Source: Streptomyces sp. NBC_00306 (lineage in GTDB: Bacteria > Actinomycetota > Actinomycetes > Streptomycetales > Streptomycetaceae). From it: 64,000 nt of DNA. The DNA lies in contig NZ_CP108032.1 in the NCBI RefSeq assembly GCF_036169555.1, positions 5,208,001 through 5,272,000 on the forward strand. Direction: 5' to 3'. Positions 1-8,472 of this stretch are shown piece after piece. Under the pieces are notes generated by a model. It saw only the letters and a program-made list of their open reading frames with translations, was not told the origin of the DNA and made no database searches. Position numbers and translations under genes: made by a program. The first letter of the stretch is position 1. Every line of letters starts with the position of its first letter.

Positions 1-1780
1 GGTCCCCCATCGGATCGGGGCGCGAATCCACCGTGCGGGCCGATTCCGGTACCCGCCACAGGGCGGGCGCGGGGCGTGTGGTCCTCCCCTGGCTCCACTG
101 CTCCGGATGGAGGTTGACCTGGGCGCCCGCCCGAGCGGTCTTGGCGAGGTAGTCGTCGGGCGGTCCCTCACCCTCGGGCGTTCGAACGATGAAGACATCG
201 CCGTCCCGGCACGAGGAGATCTTCGCCAGTTCCTTCAGGGAGGGGCAGTCGCCGACGGTCAGCTGGGTGGTGGGGATGAAGTCCTCACCCGCACGCTGCG
301 GCCCCGGCCGCTCGACGCCCGCCTCGATGAACCCGACCACACCGACGACGCCCTTGGTCCGCGCGTACTCGTCGATCATGCCGCGGGCCAGGGTGCCGTT
401 CTTGGCCGGCACCCTCGTCTCCAGCTGTGCGCGGGCCGAGTCCATCCCGGTCGGTCGCATGAAGTCGTTCTGCACGGCGGTCAGCAGCATCTGGAGCGCG
501 ATCGCACCCGCCGCCGCGACCACGATGCCGCTCACCGCCCGGGCCGCCGTGCCGCTGCTCAACTGGAGCCTGCGTACGGCAAGTTGCCAGGCCACCGGTC
601 CGCCCCGGAGCCGGCCGACGACCGCCTCCACCAGCCACGGGAGCAGCGAGGTGATGCCGATCAGCACCAGCATGGCGCCGGCGGCGATCTGGTACGTGGC
701 GATGCCGGTCTCCTCCATGCCGATGCTCCCCGACTGGGGCAGCAGCAGCGCGACACCGACGGCCGGGAGCAGCAGACGCCACCACAGCCGGCGCCGCCGC
801 GGAGCCGCGTCGCGGACGACGCCGAGCGGCTCGATGGACACACGGCGCAGCGCGGAGAGGGTGACACCGATCGCGGAGGCGGGCACCGCGATGAGGATCA
901 GTACGGTCAGCCAGAGGCTCGGGACGATGTCGGAGGGAAAGGCGTTGACGTCCCAGACGGTCACCGAACCGGCGAGCTGCCGCAGCCATGCGAAGAGCGC
1001 GGCGCCGGTGGCGAGACCCAGCAGAGCTCCGCCCAGGGACTCGCCCGCCGCGATGCGCCGGGTCATGGCCTGGTCCGCACCGACCAGGCGCAGAGCGGCC
1101 AGCCGGCGGTCACGCTGCTCGCCGCCGAAGCGCACGGCGGTGGCGATGAACACGGCGACGGGCAGGATCAGGGCGACGCAGATCATCACGACGATCAGCA
1201 GCAGCACCGCGTTCAGCGGATCGCCGGGGCTCGCGTCGCCGTAGTGGTCCGCCCGGCCCTCCGCGCCGGTCTCCAGGCTGACGGGACTGCCGGCGTAGTA
1301 GAGGAGCTCGGCCCGCCCGGTCAGCCCTTCCTTGCCGATGGTCGCTCCGACCTTGTACGGCAAGCGGTCCTTCAGCAGGGAGCCGCCCGGGGAGTCGAGC
1401 AGTTCGGCCAGCGCGGGGGAGATGGCCATCTCGCCGGGAGCGGGGAGTTCCGTGAGGCCCGCAGGTGCGGGGGCGTCGCCGCCGTCGGGACGGATCACGA
1501 GGCCGTTGACGGTGTCACCGCGGTACAGCGTGCTGGTCCGGTTGAAGAGGAAGGAGCTGCTCGACCGCTGCGCCTCGTCGAGGCTCACCGCGCGGGCGAT
1601 CGCGCGGTCGTCACGCGTCTGCAGAAGGCCCGGCACGGACGCGGCGAACAGCAGCATGGCGACGCCGAGTCCGACGCCCAGTGCGGTGAGGGCGGTTCGG
1701 GTCCAGCCGGGCCGCCCGCCGGTGACGGCGAACCGGAGACCCAGCGTCAGGTCCCGTATCCAGGGGGAGCCGCGGTTCAT
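1..1780 (-). CDS. ABC transporter permease, FtsX/MacB-like (3' end beyond window)
   Basis: Membrane half of an ABC exporter; its partner is the ATPase encoded just upstream. The frame stays open from the ATG at 1780 to the left edge, giving about 593 codons with the C-terminus missing. The start reads MNRGSPWIRD, followed by a transmembrane helix near residues 27-50 and a long extracytoplasmic stretch. An FtsX-type block near residues 195-290 contains a hydrophobic helix and then GEQRDRRLAALRLVGA, the arginine-rich coupling loop typical of this permease family. More helices follow. The start codon shares one base with the ATPase stop (TGATG), so the two are translationally coupled. The substrate cannot be read from the sequence. 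The product is probably an exporter under the PadR regulator at the head of the operon. Confidence 0.85.
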   Translation of the reverse strand, partial: MNRGSPWIRDLTLGLRFAVTGGRPGWTRTALTALGVGLGVAMLLFAASVPGLLQTRDDRAIARAVSLDEAQRSSSSFLFNRTSTLYRGDTVNGLVIRPDGGDAPAPAGLTELPAPGEMAISPALAELLDSPGGSLLKDRLPYKVGATIGKEGLTGRAELLYYAGSPVSLETGAEGRADHYGDASPGDPLNAVLLLIVVMICVALILPVAVFIATAVRFGGEQRDRRLAALRLVGADQAMTRRIAAGESLGGALLGLATGAALFAWLRQLAGSVTVWDVNAFPSDIVPSLWLTVLILIAVPASAIGVTLSALRRVSIEPLGVVRDAAPRRRRLWWRLLLPAVGVALLLPQSGSIGMEETGIATYQIAAGAMLVLIGITSLLPWLVEAVVGRLRGGPVAWQLAVRRLQLSSGTAARAVSGIVVAAAGAIALQMLLTAVQNDFMRPTGMDSARAQLETRVPAKNGTLARGMIDEYARTKGVVGVVGFIEAGVERPGPQRAGEDFIPTTQLTVGDCPSLKELAKISSCRDGDVFIVRTPEGEGPPDDYLAKTARAGAQVNLHPEQWSQGRTTRPAPALWRVPESARTVDSRPDPMGD

Positions 1781-2463
1781 CAGACGCCCGCCATGTCGCG
1801 GACCCTGCCGTCGCGGACGACGACCTCGCGGTCGGAGTAGGCGGCGACCCGGGCCTCGTGGGTGACGAGGACGACCGCGGTGCTCGACTCGCGGGCCGCG
1901 TCGGTCAGCAGCTGCATCACCCGCTCGCCGTTCAGCGAGTCCAGCGCGCCGGTCGGCTCGTCGGCGAACAGCACGCGTGGCGATGTGACCAGGGCACGGG
2001 CCACGGCGACCCGCTGGCCCTGACCGCCCGACACCTCGCCGGGCCGCGCGCCGCTCACGTCGGCGATCTCCAGGCGCTCCATCCACTCCGCGGCGGTGCG
2101 CTCCGCGGCCTTGCGCCGCGTGCCGCTGAGCCGCAGGGGCAGGGCCACGTTCTCCAGGCAGGTCAACTCCGGTACGAGCTGGCCGAACTGGAACACGAAG
2201 CCGAACTCGGTACGCCGCAGTGTGCTGCGCTGCGCGTCCGACATCGCGGTGAGGTCGCGCCCGCCGTAGCGGATGGAGCCCGAGTCGGGCGGAACGATCC
2301 CGGCCAGACAGTGCAGCAGCGTCGACTTGCCGGAGCCGGAGGGGCCCATCACGGCGACGACCTCACCGGGGTGGATGGAGAACGAGGCCCCGGCGAGGGC
2401 CGGGGTCGAGCCGTACGCCTTGTGCAGGTCATCGGCCACGAGCAGGGAGCCGGCCGGGGTCAT
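1780..2463 (-). CDS. ABC transporter ATP-binding protein (MacB/LolD type)
   Basis: Cytoplasmic ATPase of 227 aa that powers the FtsX-like permease next to it. All nucleotide-binding motifs are present: Walker A GPSGSGKST near residues 40-48, Q-loop FQFGQLVPELT, signature SGGQGQRVAVARAL, Walker B VLFADEPTGALDS and the switch histidine in LVTHEARVA. The DEPTGALDS Walker B form is characteristic of the LolD/MacB/FtsE group, which pairs with FtsX-fold permeases. The ATG at 2463 overlaps the PadR stop codon by 4 bases (ATGA). This start was preferred over an in-frame upstream start at 2742, whose extra residues are arginine-rich and lie inside the regulator gene. Length is normal for the family. 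Confidence 0.93.
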   Translation of the reverse strand: MTPAGSLLVADDLHKAYGSTPALAGASFSIHPGEVVAVMGPSGSGKSTLLHCLAGIVPPDSGSIRYGGRDLTAMSDAQRSTLRRTEFGFVFQFGQLVPELTCLENVALPLRLSGTRRKAAERTAAEWMERLEIADVSGARPGEVSGGQGQRVAVARALVTSPRVLFADEPTGALDSLNGERVMQLLTDAARESSTAVVLVTHEARVAAYSDREVVVRDGRVRDMAGV

Positions 2464-2984
2464 GCGCCGACCTCCTTCGCGAGCTGCCCGAGCCGGGCGG
2501 CGGTCAGTTCGAGCCAGCGCAGATCGGCTTCGAGGTGGAAGAGGGCGTGATCGCAGATGAGCTGGTCGGCGAGGTCGCCGCGGCGCTTGCGGTCGGTGAG
2601 GACACGCATCAGCCGCAGATGCTCGGCGCGCTGCCTGTCGAGCAGATCGGCCGCGCTGCGGCCGGTGAGCAGGGCGAGGACGACCTTGGTGTACAGGGTC
2701 GACTGGAGATACGGCTCCGGCTTCTCCGGCTCGGCGAGCCACTGCGAGACGTCGGTGATCCCGGCGTCGGTGATGGCGTAGCGCTTGCGCTCGGGCCCGC
2801 CGCCCGCCTCGACCCCGTCGACCTCGACGAGTCCGTTCTTCAGGAGCCGGGACATGGTCGAGTAGACCTGCCCGTAGTGCAGGGGCCTGTCGTGGCCGAA
2901 CTTCTCGTCGAAGGCGCGCTTGAGGTCGTAGCCGTGGCGCGGGCCGGACTCGAGGAGTCCGAGGAGGGTGTGACCGATGGACAT
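2460..2984 (-). CDS. PadR-family transcriptional regulator
   Basis: Winged-helix repressor of 174 aa at the head of the padR-ATPase-permease operon. The N-terminal PadR domain is clear: MSIGHTLLGLLESGPRHGYD, then the recognition region GQVYSTMSRLLKNGLVEVD and the wing ERKRYAITDAG. A C-terminal helical dimerisation region (PadR C-terminal type, about residues 95-170) follows. The ATG at 2984 fits the family N-terminus; an in-frame start at 3041 would add residues that overlap the operator. The gene overlaps the ATPase gene by 4 bases. PadR proteins usually repress their own operon together with an exporter and release DNA on binding a small hydrophobic ligand. A nested inverted repeat directly upstream supports autoregulation. 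Confidence 0.93.
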   Translation of the reverse strand: MSIGHTLLGLLESGPRHGYDLKRAFDEKFGHDRPLHYGQVYSTMSRLLKNGLVEVDGVEAGGGPERKRYAITDAGITDVSQWLAEPEKPEPYLQSTLYTKVVLALLTGRSAADLLDRQRAEHLRLMRVLTDRKRRGDLADQLICDHALFHLEADLRWLELTAARLGQLAKEVGA

Positions 2985-2992
2985 GCGGAGCA

Positions 2993-3037
2993 CTCTACAC
3001 ACGGCGTATACATGGTGTGTATAGCCGGGGTGTAGAG
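2993..3037. promoter_or_regulatory. Nested inverted repeats, probable PadR operator
   Basis: An outer perfect repeat, CTCTACAC (2993-3000) and GTGTAGAG (3030-3037), encloses an inner repeat TATACA-N5-TGTATA (3007-3023). The site starts 9 bases upstream of the padR start codon. AT-rich dyads of this kind are typical PadR operators, and here the dyad is conspicuous against a GC-rich background. Binding at both arms would cover the promoter of the operon. Confidence 0.7.
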
Positions 3038-3114
3038 CCATGTGAGGGACCTGTGGGGGAGACGGACCTCGCTCCCTGCGCGCGGCAGGCGACCCGTCCC
3101 CAGTGCCACGAAGG

Positions 3115-3146
3115 AGCGGACCCGCGCGGTCGCGCGCGGGTCCGCT
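3115..3146 (-). terminator. Hairpin terminator after the SPFH/RHH operon
   Basis: Perfect 13-bp stem (arms 3115-3127 and 3134-3146) with a 6-base loop. It lies directly downstream of the minus-strand gene that ends at 3157. There is no long T-run, as is usual in Streptomyces. Confidence 0.65.
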
Positions 3147-3156
3147 GTCCTTGTCC

Positions 3157-3381
3157 CTACTCCTGCTGTTCCTCCGGCCGGGTGGCCGGCGGGCGGCCCC
3201 TCTTCGGGATCGGGCGGGCCGTGGAGGGCAGCCGGCCCGCGTCCGACAGGGCCCTGCGCAGCAGGAACTCGATCTGCGCGTTGGCGCTGCGCAGTTCGTC
3301 GGACGCCCACCGGGCCAGTGCCTCGTACACCGCCGGGTCCAGCCGCAGCAGCACCTGCTTCCGCTCGGGCGGGGGCGTCAC
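3157..3381 (-). CDS. Small ribbon-helix-helix-like protein
   Basis: A 74-aa protein that starts with GTG at 3381, overlapping the stop of the SPFH gene by 4 bases (GTGA), so the two are almost certainly co-translated. The N-terminal half reads KQVLLRLDPAVYEALARWA followed by SANAQIEFLLRRAL. This is the strand-helix-helix pattern of Arc/CopG-type ribbon-helix-helix proteins, in particular the form with a conserved polar residue ahead of QIEFLLRRAL. The C-terminal 25 residues are proline/arginine-rich and probably disordered. It could bind DNA or modulate the membrane partner. No toxin gene is adjacent, so a classic antitoxin role is not indicated. Confidence 0.8.
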   Translation of the reverse strand: MTPPPERKQVLLRLDPAVYEALARWASDELRSANAQIEFLLRRALSDAGRLPSTARPIPKRGRPPATRPEEQQE

Positions 3382-4313
3382 TGGTAGAGCGTGCCCGTGT
3401 TGAGGACCGGCTGCACCGACCGGTCGCCGCACAGCACCACCATCAGATTCGACACCATGGCCGCCTTGCGCTCCTGGTCCAGCTCCACGATCTCCTGCTC
3501 GGTCAGCCGGGCCAGCGCCGCCTCGACCATGCCGACCGCGCCGTCCACGATCTGCCGCCGTGCGGCGACCACCGCACCCGCCTGCTGGCGCTGGAGCATC
3601 GCGGAAGCGATCTCGGGCGCGTAGGCGAGATGCGTGAAGCGGGACTCGATGATGTGCACACCCGCCGCGTCCACCCGGGCGCGCAGCTCCACCGCGAGCT
3701 TCTCGGTGATCTCCTCCGCGTTGCCGCGCAGCGACAGGTCCTCCTCGTCGTGCGCGTCGTAGGGGTACTCGATCGCGATGTGCCGCACGGCCGCCTCCGT
3801 CTGGGTGGAGACGAACTCCAGGAAGTCGTCCACCTCGAACATGGCCTGGGCGGTGTCCTCCACCTTCCAGACCACCACGGCCGCCAGTTCGATGGGGTTG
3901 CCGTAGGCGTCGTTGACCTTCAGGACCGCGGTCTCGTGGTTCCGTACGCGCGTCGAGATCTTGCTCCGCGAGGTGAGCGGATTGACCCAGCGCAGCCCGT
4001 CGGTGCGGATCGTGCCGCGGTAGCGCCCGAAGAGCTGGACGACCCGCGCCTCGCCAGGCGCCACCATGTTGAGCCCGCACATCGCGAAGAAGGCGGCGAT
4101 CGCCACGACGACGCCGATCGTGATGAGGGCCACCTTCAGTGCGGTCGAGCCGGACGCGGAGCCGGCGATCACGAGCACGACCCCGGCCGCGAGCCCGAGC
4201 AGGCCGAGGAGCAGGGCGAGACCGCCGCCGATGCTGTGAGCAGGGACTTCCCGGACCTGCGGAGCAGGCATCTCGGGTACGTCGTCGGGTGTTGTCGATC
4301 CGGCGGCAGACAT
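3378..4313 (-). CDS. SPFH (stomatin/flotillin/prohibitin) domain membrane protein
   Basis: A 311-aa membrane-anchored SPFH protein. After a proline-rich N-terminus there are two hydrophobic helices (about residues 31-51 and 58-80), then the SPFH core from about residue 85: GEARVVQLFGRYRGTI, WVNPLTSRSKISTRV, and a helical C-terminal part ending near LCGDRSVQPVLNTGTLYQ. Such proteins form large oligomeric belts that organise membrane microdomains and often regulate FtsH-type proteases; that role is family knowledge. The ATG at 4313 is preceded by GGGGAG. A start at 4373 is possible in frame but has no better support. It is translationally coupled to the downstream ribbon-helix-helix gene. Confidence 0.9.
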   Translation of the reverse strand: MSAAGSTTPDDVPEMPAPQVREVPAHSIGGGLALLLGLLGLAAGVVLVIAGSASGSTALKVALITIGVVVAIAAFFAMCGLNMVAPGEARVVQLFGRYRGTIRTDGLRWVNPLTSRSKISTRVRNHETAVLKVNDAYGNPIELAAVVVWKVEDTAQAMFEVDDFLEFVSTQTEAAVRHIAIEYPYDAHDEEDLSLRGNAEEITEKLAVELRARVDAAGVHIIESRFTHLAYAPEIASAMLQRQQAGAVVAARRQIVDGAVGMVEAALARLTEQEIVELDQERKAAMVSNLMVVLCGDRSVQPVLNTGTLYQ

Positions 4314-4600
4314 GTGCGCTCCCCGTTTCCCGGGCAGGGCAGCCCTGTCGGAGGCAGCCCTGCCAGCTAGCAAAGTGATAACACTTTATCGCCTGCCGCA
4401 ACCCTCCGCACCCCTCGTGAGTCGGTTCCATGAGACGGGGTGCTGATTGTCACGTCCGGAAAAGGCCGGATCGGTAGCCGTTTGTCTGGGTGACCGGTGT
4501 TAGCTTTCTGAGCTGCTTCCGGTCGGAGCCCGGAAGGCACCACCCACCACCAGCACCAGGGCGACGACGGACAGAGACCGAAGAGCGGAGCGGACGAGCG

Positions 4601-6829
4601 ATGGGTCGAGCGGAAGCGCGACAGGCCCGGCAGCGCGGAGCGCGCCGGGGGAACAGAGCCGGGCGGACGGGCATACGACGCTTCTTCACCTGGAGGAAGC
4701 TGCTGGGCACCTTCCTCGGCTTCTGCCTGCTCGTCCTGGGTGCGTTCTTCATCATCTATCTGCTCGTCCCCGTGCCCTCGGCCAACGCCCAGGCCGAGAT
4801 GCAGAGCAACGTCTACAAGTACAGCGACGGCAAGGTCCTCACCCGCACCGGCAAGATCAACCGCGAGATCGTGCCGCTGGAGAAGATCCCGAAGAGCGTC
4901 CAGTACACCTTCGTCGCCGCGGAGAACAAGACGTTCTTCAAGGACTCCGGCATCGACTTCAAGGGCACCACCCGCGGTGTGCTCAACACCCTCCGGGGCA
5001 AGGGCAAGCAGGGTGGCTCGACCATCACGCAGCAGTACGTCAAGAACTACTACCTGAGCCAGGAACAGACGGTCACCCGCAAGCTCAAGGAGCTGGTGAT
5101 CTCCCTCAAGGTGGACCAGAAGCAGGACAAGCACGAGATCCTCGCCGGGTACATCAACACCAGCTACTACGGCCGCAACGCCTACGGCATCCAGGCCGCC
5201 GCCCAGGCCTACTACGGTGTCGACGCCTCGAAACTGACCGTCAGCCAGGGCGCGTACCTCGCCGCCCTGCTCCAGGCCCCGAACCAGTACGACTGGGCGA
5301 TCGCGTCGGACACCGGCAAGAAGCTGGTCACCCAGCGCTGGAACTACGTGCTGGACAACATGGTCGAGGAGGGCTGGCTGGAGAGCTCGGTCCGCCAGGG
5401 CCTGACGTTCCCCGTGCCCAAGCCCCCCAAGGCCGCTCCCGGCCTGGAGGTGGGCCAGACCGGGTACCTCGTCGACGCCGCCGAGGCCGAGATGGAGCGC
5501 ATGGGCATCTCCGAGGAGGAGATCAAGGCCGGCGGCTGGACGATCACGCTCAACATCGACCGCAAGCGCCAGCAGGCCCTGGAGAAGGCCGTCGCCAAGC
5601 AGCTGGAGGCCAAGCTCGACCGCAAGGGCGACAAGGCCGACGCCACCGTCCAGGCGGGCGCCACCTCCGTCGACCCGAAGACCGGCAACGTCCTCGCGCT
5701 CTACGGCGGCGTCGGTGCCACCGAGCACTGGCTCTCCAACGCCACGCGCCGCGACTACCAGCCGGCGTCGACCTTCAAGCCCGTCGTCCTCGCCTCGGCC
5801 CTGGAGAACGGTTCCGAGACCCAGGACGGCCGCCCGATCGGCCTCCAGACCCGGTACGACGGCACCAGCAAGCGCCCGGTCGAGGGCAGCGACGTCGCCT
5901 TCGCGCCGGAGAACGAGGACGACAAGGACTACGGCCAGGTCAGCGTCCAGCGCGCCACCAACAGCTCGATCAACTCCGTCTTCGCGCAGATGATCGTCGA
6001 CGTCGGCCCGCCCGAGGTGAAGAAGACCGCGCTCGACCTCGGTATGACGGACGGCGACGGCTGGCCCGAGCAGCCGGCGATGTCGCTCGGCACGATGGGC
6101 GCCTCCACCTGGGACATGGCCGCGGTCTACGCGAGTCTGGACGCTCACGGCAAGAAGATCACGCCGACGATCGTGAAGTCGGCCGAGCGCGAGGGCCGCG
6201 AGGCCGAGCGCAAGGTCGATCCGGTCGGCGGCCAGGTCATCAGCCGGGAGGCCGCGGACACCGTCACCGCCGCCATGACGGGCGTCGTCCGCAGCGGTTC
6301 GGGTGTGAACGCGGCCGGCGACTACCAGGCGGCCGGCAAGACGGGCACCTCGGAGAACAACCGCTCGGCGTGGTTCGTGGGCTACACCCCCGAGATCGTC
6401 ACCGCCGTCGGCCTGTTCGGCGAGCAGTCCGACGGCACCGGCCAGGTCACCCTGACCAACACCGTCAACGAGGGACGCGCCAACGGCGGTGGAGTCCCGG
6501 CCAAGATCTGGAAGGCGTACACGACCGGTGCGCTCGGCGGCGGTTCGGACGCGCGGTTCGACCTCGACGTCGACGAGTCCGCGACGGCCGAGCCCACCCC
6601 CACACCGACGCCCACGCCGACCCCCTCGCCCACGGAGTCCGAGACGGACGAGCCCGACGACTCGCCGACCCCGACCCCGACGGAGTCGGAGACCGAGCCG
6701 CCGACGGGGGACCCGACCCCGACGCCGACCAAGTCGCCGTCCGGTCCGCCGAGCTTCACCCCGCCGCCCGACCCGGGTGACGGCGATCCGGGCGACCCGG
6801 ACGAGCCGGGCCTCAACCTCAGGCCCTGA
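4601..6829 (+). CDS. Bifunctional penicillin-binding protein (class A)
   Basis: A 742-aa peptidoglycan synthase with glycosyltransferase and transpeptidase activity outside the membrane. A basic cytoplasmic tail and one transmembrane helix (about residues 32-56) precede the GT51 domain, with the motifs AAENKTFFKDSG (catalytic Glu in motif 1) and GGSTITQQ. The transpeptidase domain has the active-site Ser390 in STFK (K393), SIN at 456-458 and KTGTS at 580-584. The C-terminal 95 or so residues are a Thr/Pro/Glu/Asp-rich disordered tail common in actinobacterial PBPs. The ATG at 4601 was chosen because the protein then starts just before the basic region, with GGAG about 10 bases upstream. An in-frame start at 4490 would add a non-conserved leader. 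Confidence 0.93.
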   Translation: MGRAEARQARQRGARRGNRAGRTGIRRFFTWRKLLGTFLGFCLLVLGAFFIIYLLVPVPSANAQAEMQSNVYKYSDGKVLTRTGKINREIVPLEKIPKSVQYTFVAAENKTFFKDSGIDFKGTTRGVLNTLRGKGKQGGSTITQQYVKNYYLSQEQTVTRKLKELVISLKVDQKQDKHEILAGYINTSYYGRNAYGIQAAAQAYYGVDASKLTVSQGAYLAALLQAPNQYDWAIASDTGKKLVTQRWNYVLDNMVEEGWLESSVRQGLTFPVPKPPKAAPGLEVGQTGYLVDAAEAEMERMGISEEEIKAGGWTITLNIDRKRQQALEKAVAKQLEAKLDRKGDKADATVQAGATSVDPKTGNVLALYGGVGATEHWLSNATRRDYQPASTFKPVVLASALENGSETQDGRPIGLQTRYDGTSKRPVEGSDVAFAPENEDDKDYGQVSVQRATNSSINSVFAQMIVDVGPPEVKKTALDLGMTDGDGWPEQPAMSLGTMGASTWDMAAVYASLDAHGKKITPTIVKSAEREGREAERKVDPVGGQVISREAADTVTAAMTGVVRSGSGVNAAGDYQAAGKTGTSENNRSAWFVGYTPEIVTAVGLFGEQSDGTGQVTLTNTVNEGRANGGGVPAKIWKAYTTGALGGGSDARFDLDVDESATAEPTPTPTPTPTPSPTESETDEPDDSPTPTPTESETEPPTGDPTPTPTKSPSGPPSFTPPPDPGDGDPGDPDEPGLNLRP

Positions 6830-6839
6830 CAGCGGCACT

Positions 6840-6875
6840 GTGCCCGCGGACCCGGATGCCGGGTGCCGCGGGCAC
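6840..6875. terminator. Bidirectional hairpin between PBP and catalase genes
   Basis: Outer arms 6840-6849 and 6866-6875 pair perfectly over 10 bp. An inner stem (6850-6855 with 6859-6864) extends the hairpin, interrupted by one bulged base. It sits between two convergent stop codons and can serve both genes. Confidence 0.75.
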
Positions 6876-6904
6876 TGTCGTGCGGGGATCGGTCCTGAAG
6901 TCGG

Positions 6905-8368
6905 TCAGCCGCCGTTCACCTGGTTGGCGATGCGGTCGCCGAGATTCTTGTCGATGTTGCGCCAGTACTGCAGCGCCCGCTGCTGGACCGGCTTGGTGAC
7001 ACCGCCGAGGAGATGGCCGCTGACGTTCGACGCCAGCCGCTCGCGGGCCGCGTCGTCGAGCACTTCACGGACCATCGTGCCCGCCTGGCCGAAGTCGTCG
7101 TCCTCACGGTGCGGCTTGTACGCCTCGCGCACCATCTCGCCCGCGGTGGCCCACCCGGCGGGGTCGCCGAAGCGCTGGTAGTCGGCCGCGGGACCGCCGT
7201 ACGAGTTCGGCGCGTACGGCATGGCCGCGTTCGACGGCACGTACCGCATCGGCCCGTCCTTGGCGTAGGAGTTCACGCCGGAGTGCGGACGGTTGGGCGG
7301 CAGCTGCGCGTAGTTCGGGCCGATCCGGTACCGGTGCGTGTCCGGGTAGGAGAACAGCCGGCCGAGCAGCATCTTGTCCGGCGACGGACCGATGCCCGGC
7401 ACCATGTTGGACGGCTCGAACGCAGCCTGCTCGATGTGGATGAAGTAGTCGTCGGGGTTCTTGTTCAGCGTCATCCGTCCGACGTCGATCAGGGGGTAGT
7501 CGCCGTGCGGCCACACCTTGGTCAGGTCGAAGGGGTTGAAGCGGTAGTCGGGCGCGTCGTCGAAGGGCATGACCTGCACCTTCAGGGTCCACGACGGCGC
7601 GTCGCCCGACTTGATCGACTCGTACAGATCGCGGCGGTGCTTGTCCGCGTCCGACCCGGCCAGCTCGTCGGCCTCGGCCTGGGTCAGATAGTCGATGCCC
7701 TGGTCGGTCTTGAAGTGGTACTTCACCCAGAACCGCTCGCCACCGGCGTTGATCCACATGAAGGTGTGCGAGCCGTAGCCGTTCATGTGCCGGTAGGTCT
7801 TGGGTACGCCCCGGTCGCCCATCAGCCAGGTCACCTGGTGTGCCGACTCGGGGGAGAGGGTCCAGAAGTCCCACTGCATGTCGTTGTTGCGCAGCCCGGT
7901 GACCGGGTGGCGCTTCTGGGACCGGATGAAGTCCTGGAACTTGATCGTGTCCCGTACGAAGAAGACCGGCGTGTTGTTGCCGACCAGGTCGTAGTTGCCG
8001 TGCTCGGTGTAGAACTTCAGCGCGAAGCCGCGGGGGTCGCGCCAGGTGTCGGGCGAGCCCTGTTCACCGGCGACGGTCGAGAAGCGGGCCAGCATCTCGG
8101 TGCGCTTGCCCGGCTGGAACATGTCCGCCCTGGTGAACTGGCTGACGTCATTGGTGACTTCGAAGAAGCCGTACGCCCCCGATCCCTTCGCATGGACCAC
8201 TCGCTCCGGCACCCGTTCACGGTTGAACTGGGCCATTTTCTCGATGAGGTAGTGGTCCTGGAGCAGGATCGGGCCGTCGGCCCCGACGGTGAGCGAATGC
8301 TCGTCGCTCTCCACGGGGATGCCGACGTTGTTGGTCGTGTACGGAGTCGCGGGGGATGACTCGGTCAC
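6905..8368 (-). CDS. katA: Monofunctional haem catalase
   Basis: A 487-aa small-subunit catalase that breaks down hydrogen peroxide in the cytoplasm. The N-terminus TTNNVGIPVESDEHSLTVG, the catalytic histidine in RVVHAKGSGAYGFFEV (His59), the distal asparagine in DLVGNNTPVFFVRD and the haem-ligand tyrosine in RLFSYPDTHRYRIG are all intact. The length matches clade 3 enzymes. The GTG at 8368 was chosen because GGGAGG lies 6 bases upstream; an in-frame ATG at 8386 would place this Shine-Dalgarno sequence inside the coding region. No fur-like regulator gene is adjacent, unlike some Streptomyces catalase loci. A promoter-like pair and a short dyad lie upstream. Confidence 0.95.
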   Translation of the reverse strand: MTESSPATPYTTNNVGIPVESDEHSLTVGADGPILLQDHYLIEKMAQFNRERVPERVVHAKGSGAYGFFEVTNDVSQFTRADMFQPGKRTEMLARFSTVAGEQGSPDTWRDPRGFALKFYTEHGNYDLVGNNTPVFFVRDTIKFQDFIRSQKRHPVTGLRNNDMQWDFWTLSPESAHQVTWLMGDRGVPKTYRHMNGYGSHTFMWINAGGERFWVKYHFKTDQGIDYLTQAEADELAGSDADKHRRDLYESIKSGDAPSWTLKVQVMPFDDAPDYRFNPFDLTKVWPHGDYPLIDVGRMTLNKNPDDYFIHIEQAAFEPSNMVPGIGPSPDKMLLGRLFSYPDTHRYRIGPNYAQLPPNRPHSGVNSYAKDGPMRYVPSNAAMPYAPNSYGGPAADYQRFGDPAGWATAGEMVREAYKPHREDDDFGQAGTMVREVLDDAARERLASNVSGHLLGGVTKPVQQRALQYWRNIDKNLGDRIANQVNGG

Positions 8369-8418
8369 GAGCGTCCTCCCATTCATTGGGGAATGTGGTC
8401 GCTTCGGCCGTGTGCCCC

Positions 8419-8464
8419 ACTTAACTCCGCAGATGCGATGTCGGCAACATTTGGACAGGGTCCA
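8419..8464 (-). promoter_or_regulatory. Candidate catalase promoter with dyad
   Basis: On the minus strand a TTGCCG-like -35 (8442-8447) and TTAAGT -10 (8419-8424) are 17 bases apart. Just upstream of the -35 lies the dyad TGGAC-AGG-GTCCA (8452-8464), which could be a regulator site. The sequences are only moderately close to consensus. Confidence 0.35.
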
Positions 8465-8472
8465 GATTTGGC

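Noticed and set aside
4367..6838. Very long minus-strand open frame opposite the PBP gene
   Set aside because: It is a codon-bias shadow: valine/leucine/glycine-rich translation without domains, fully covered by a well-supported gene on the other strand.
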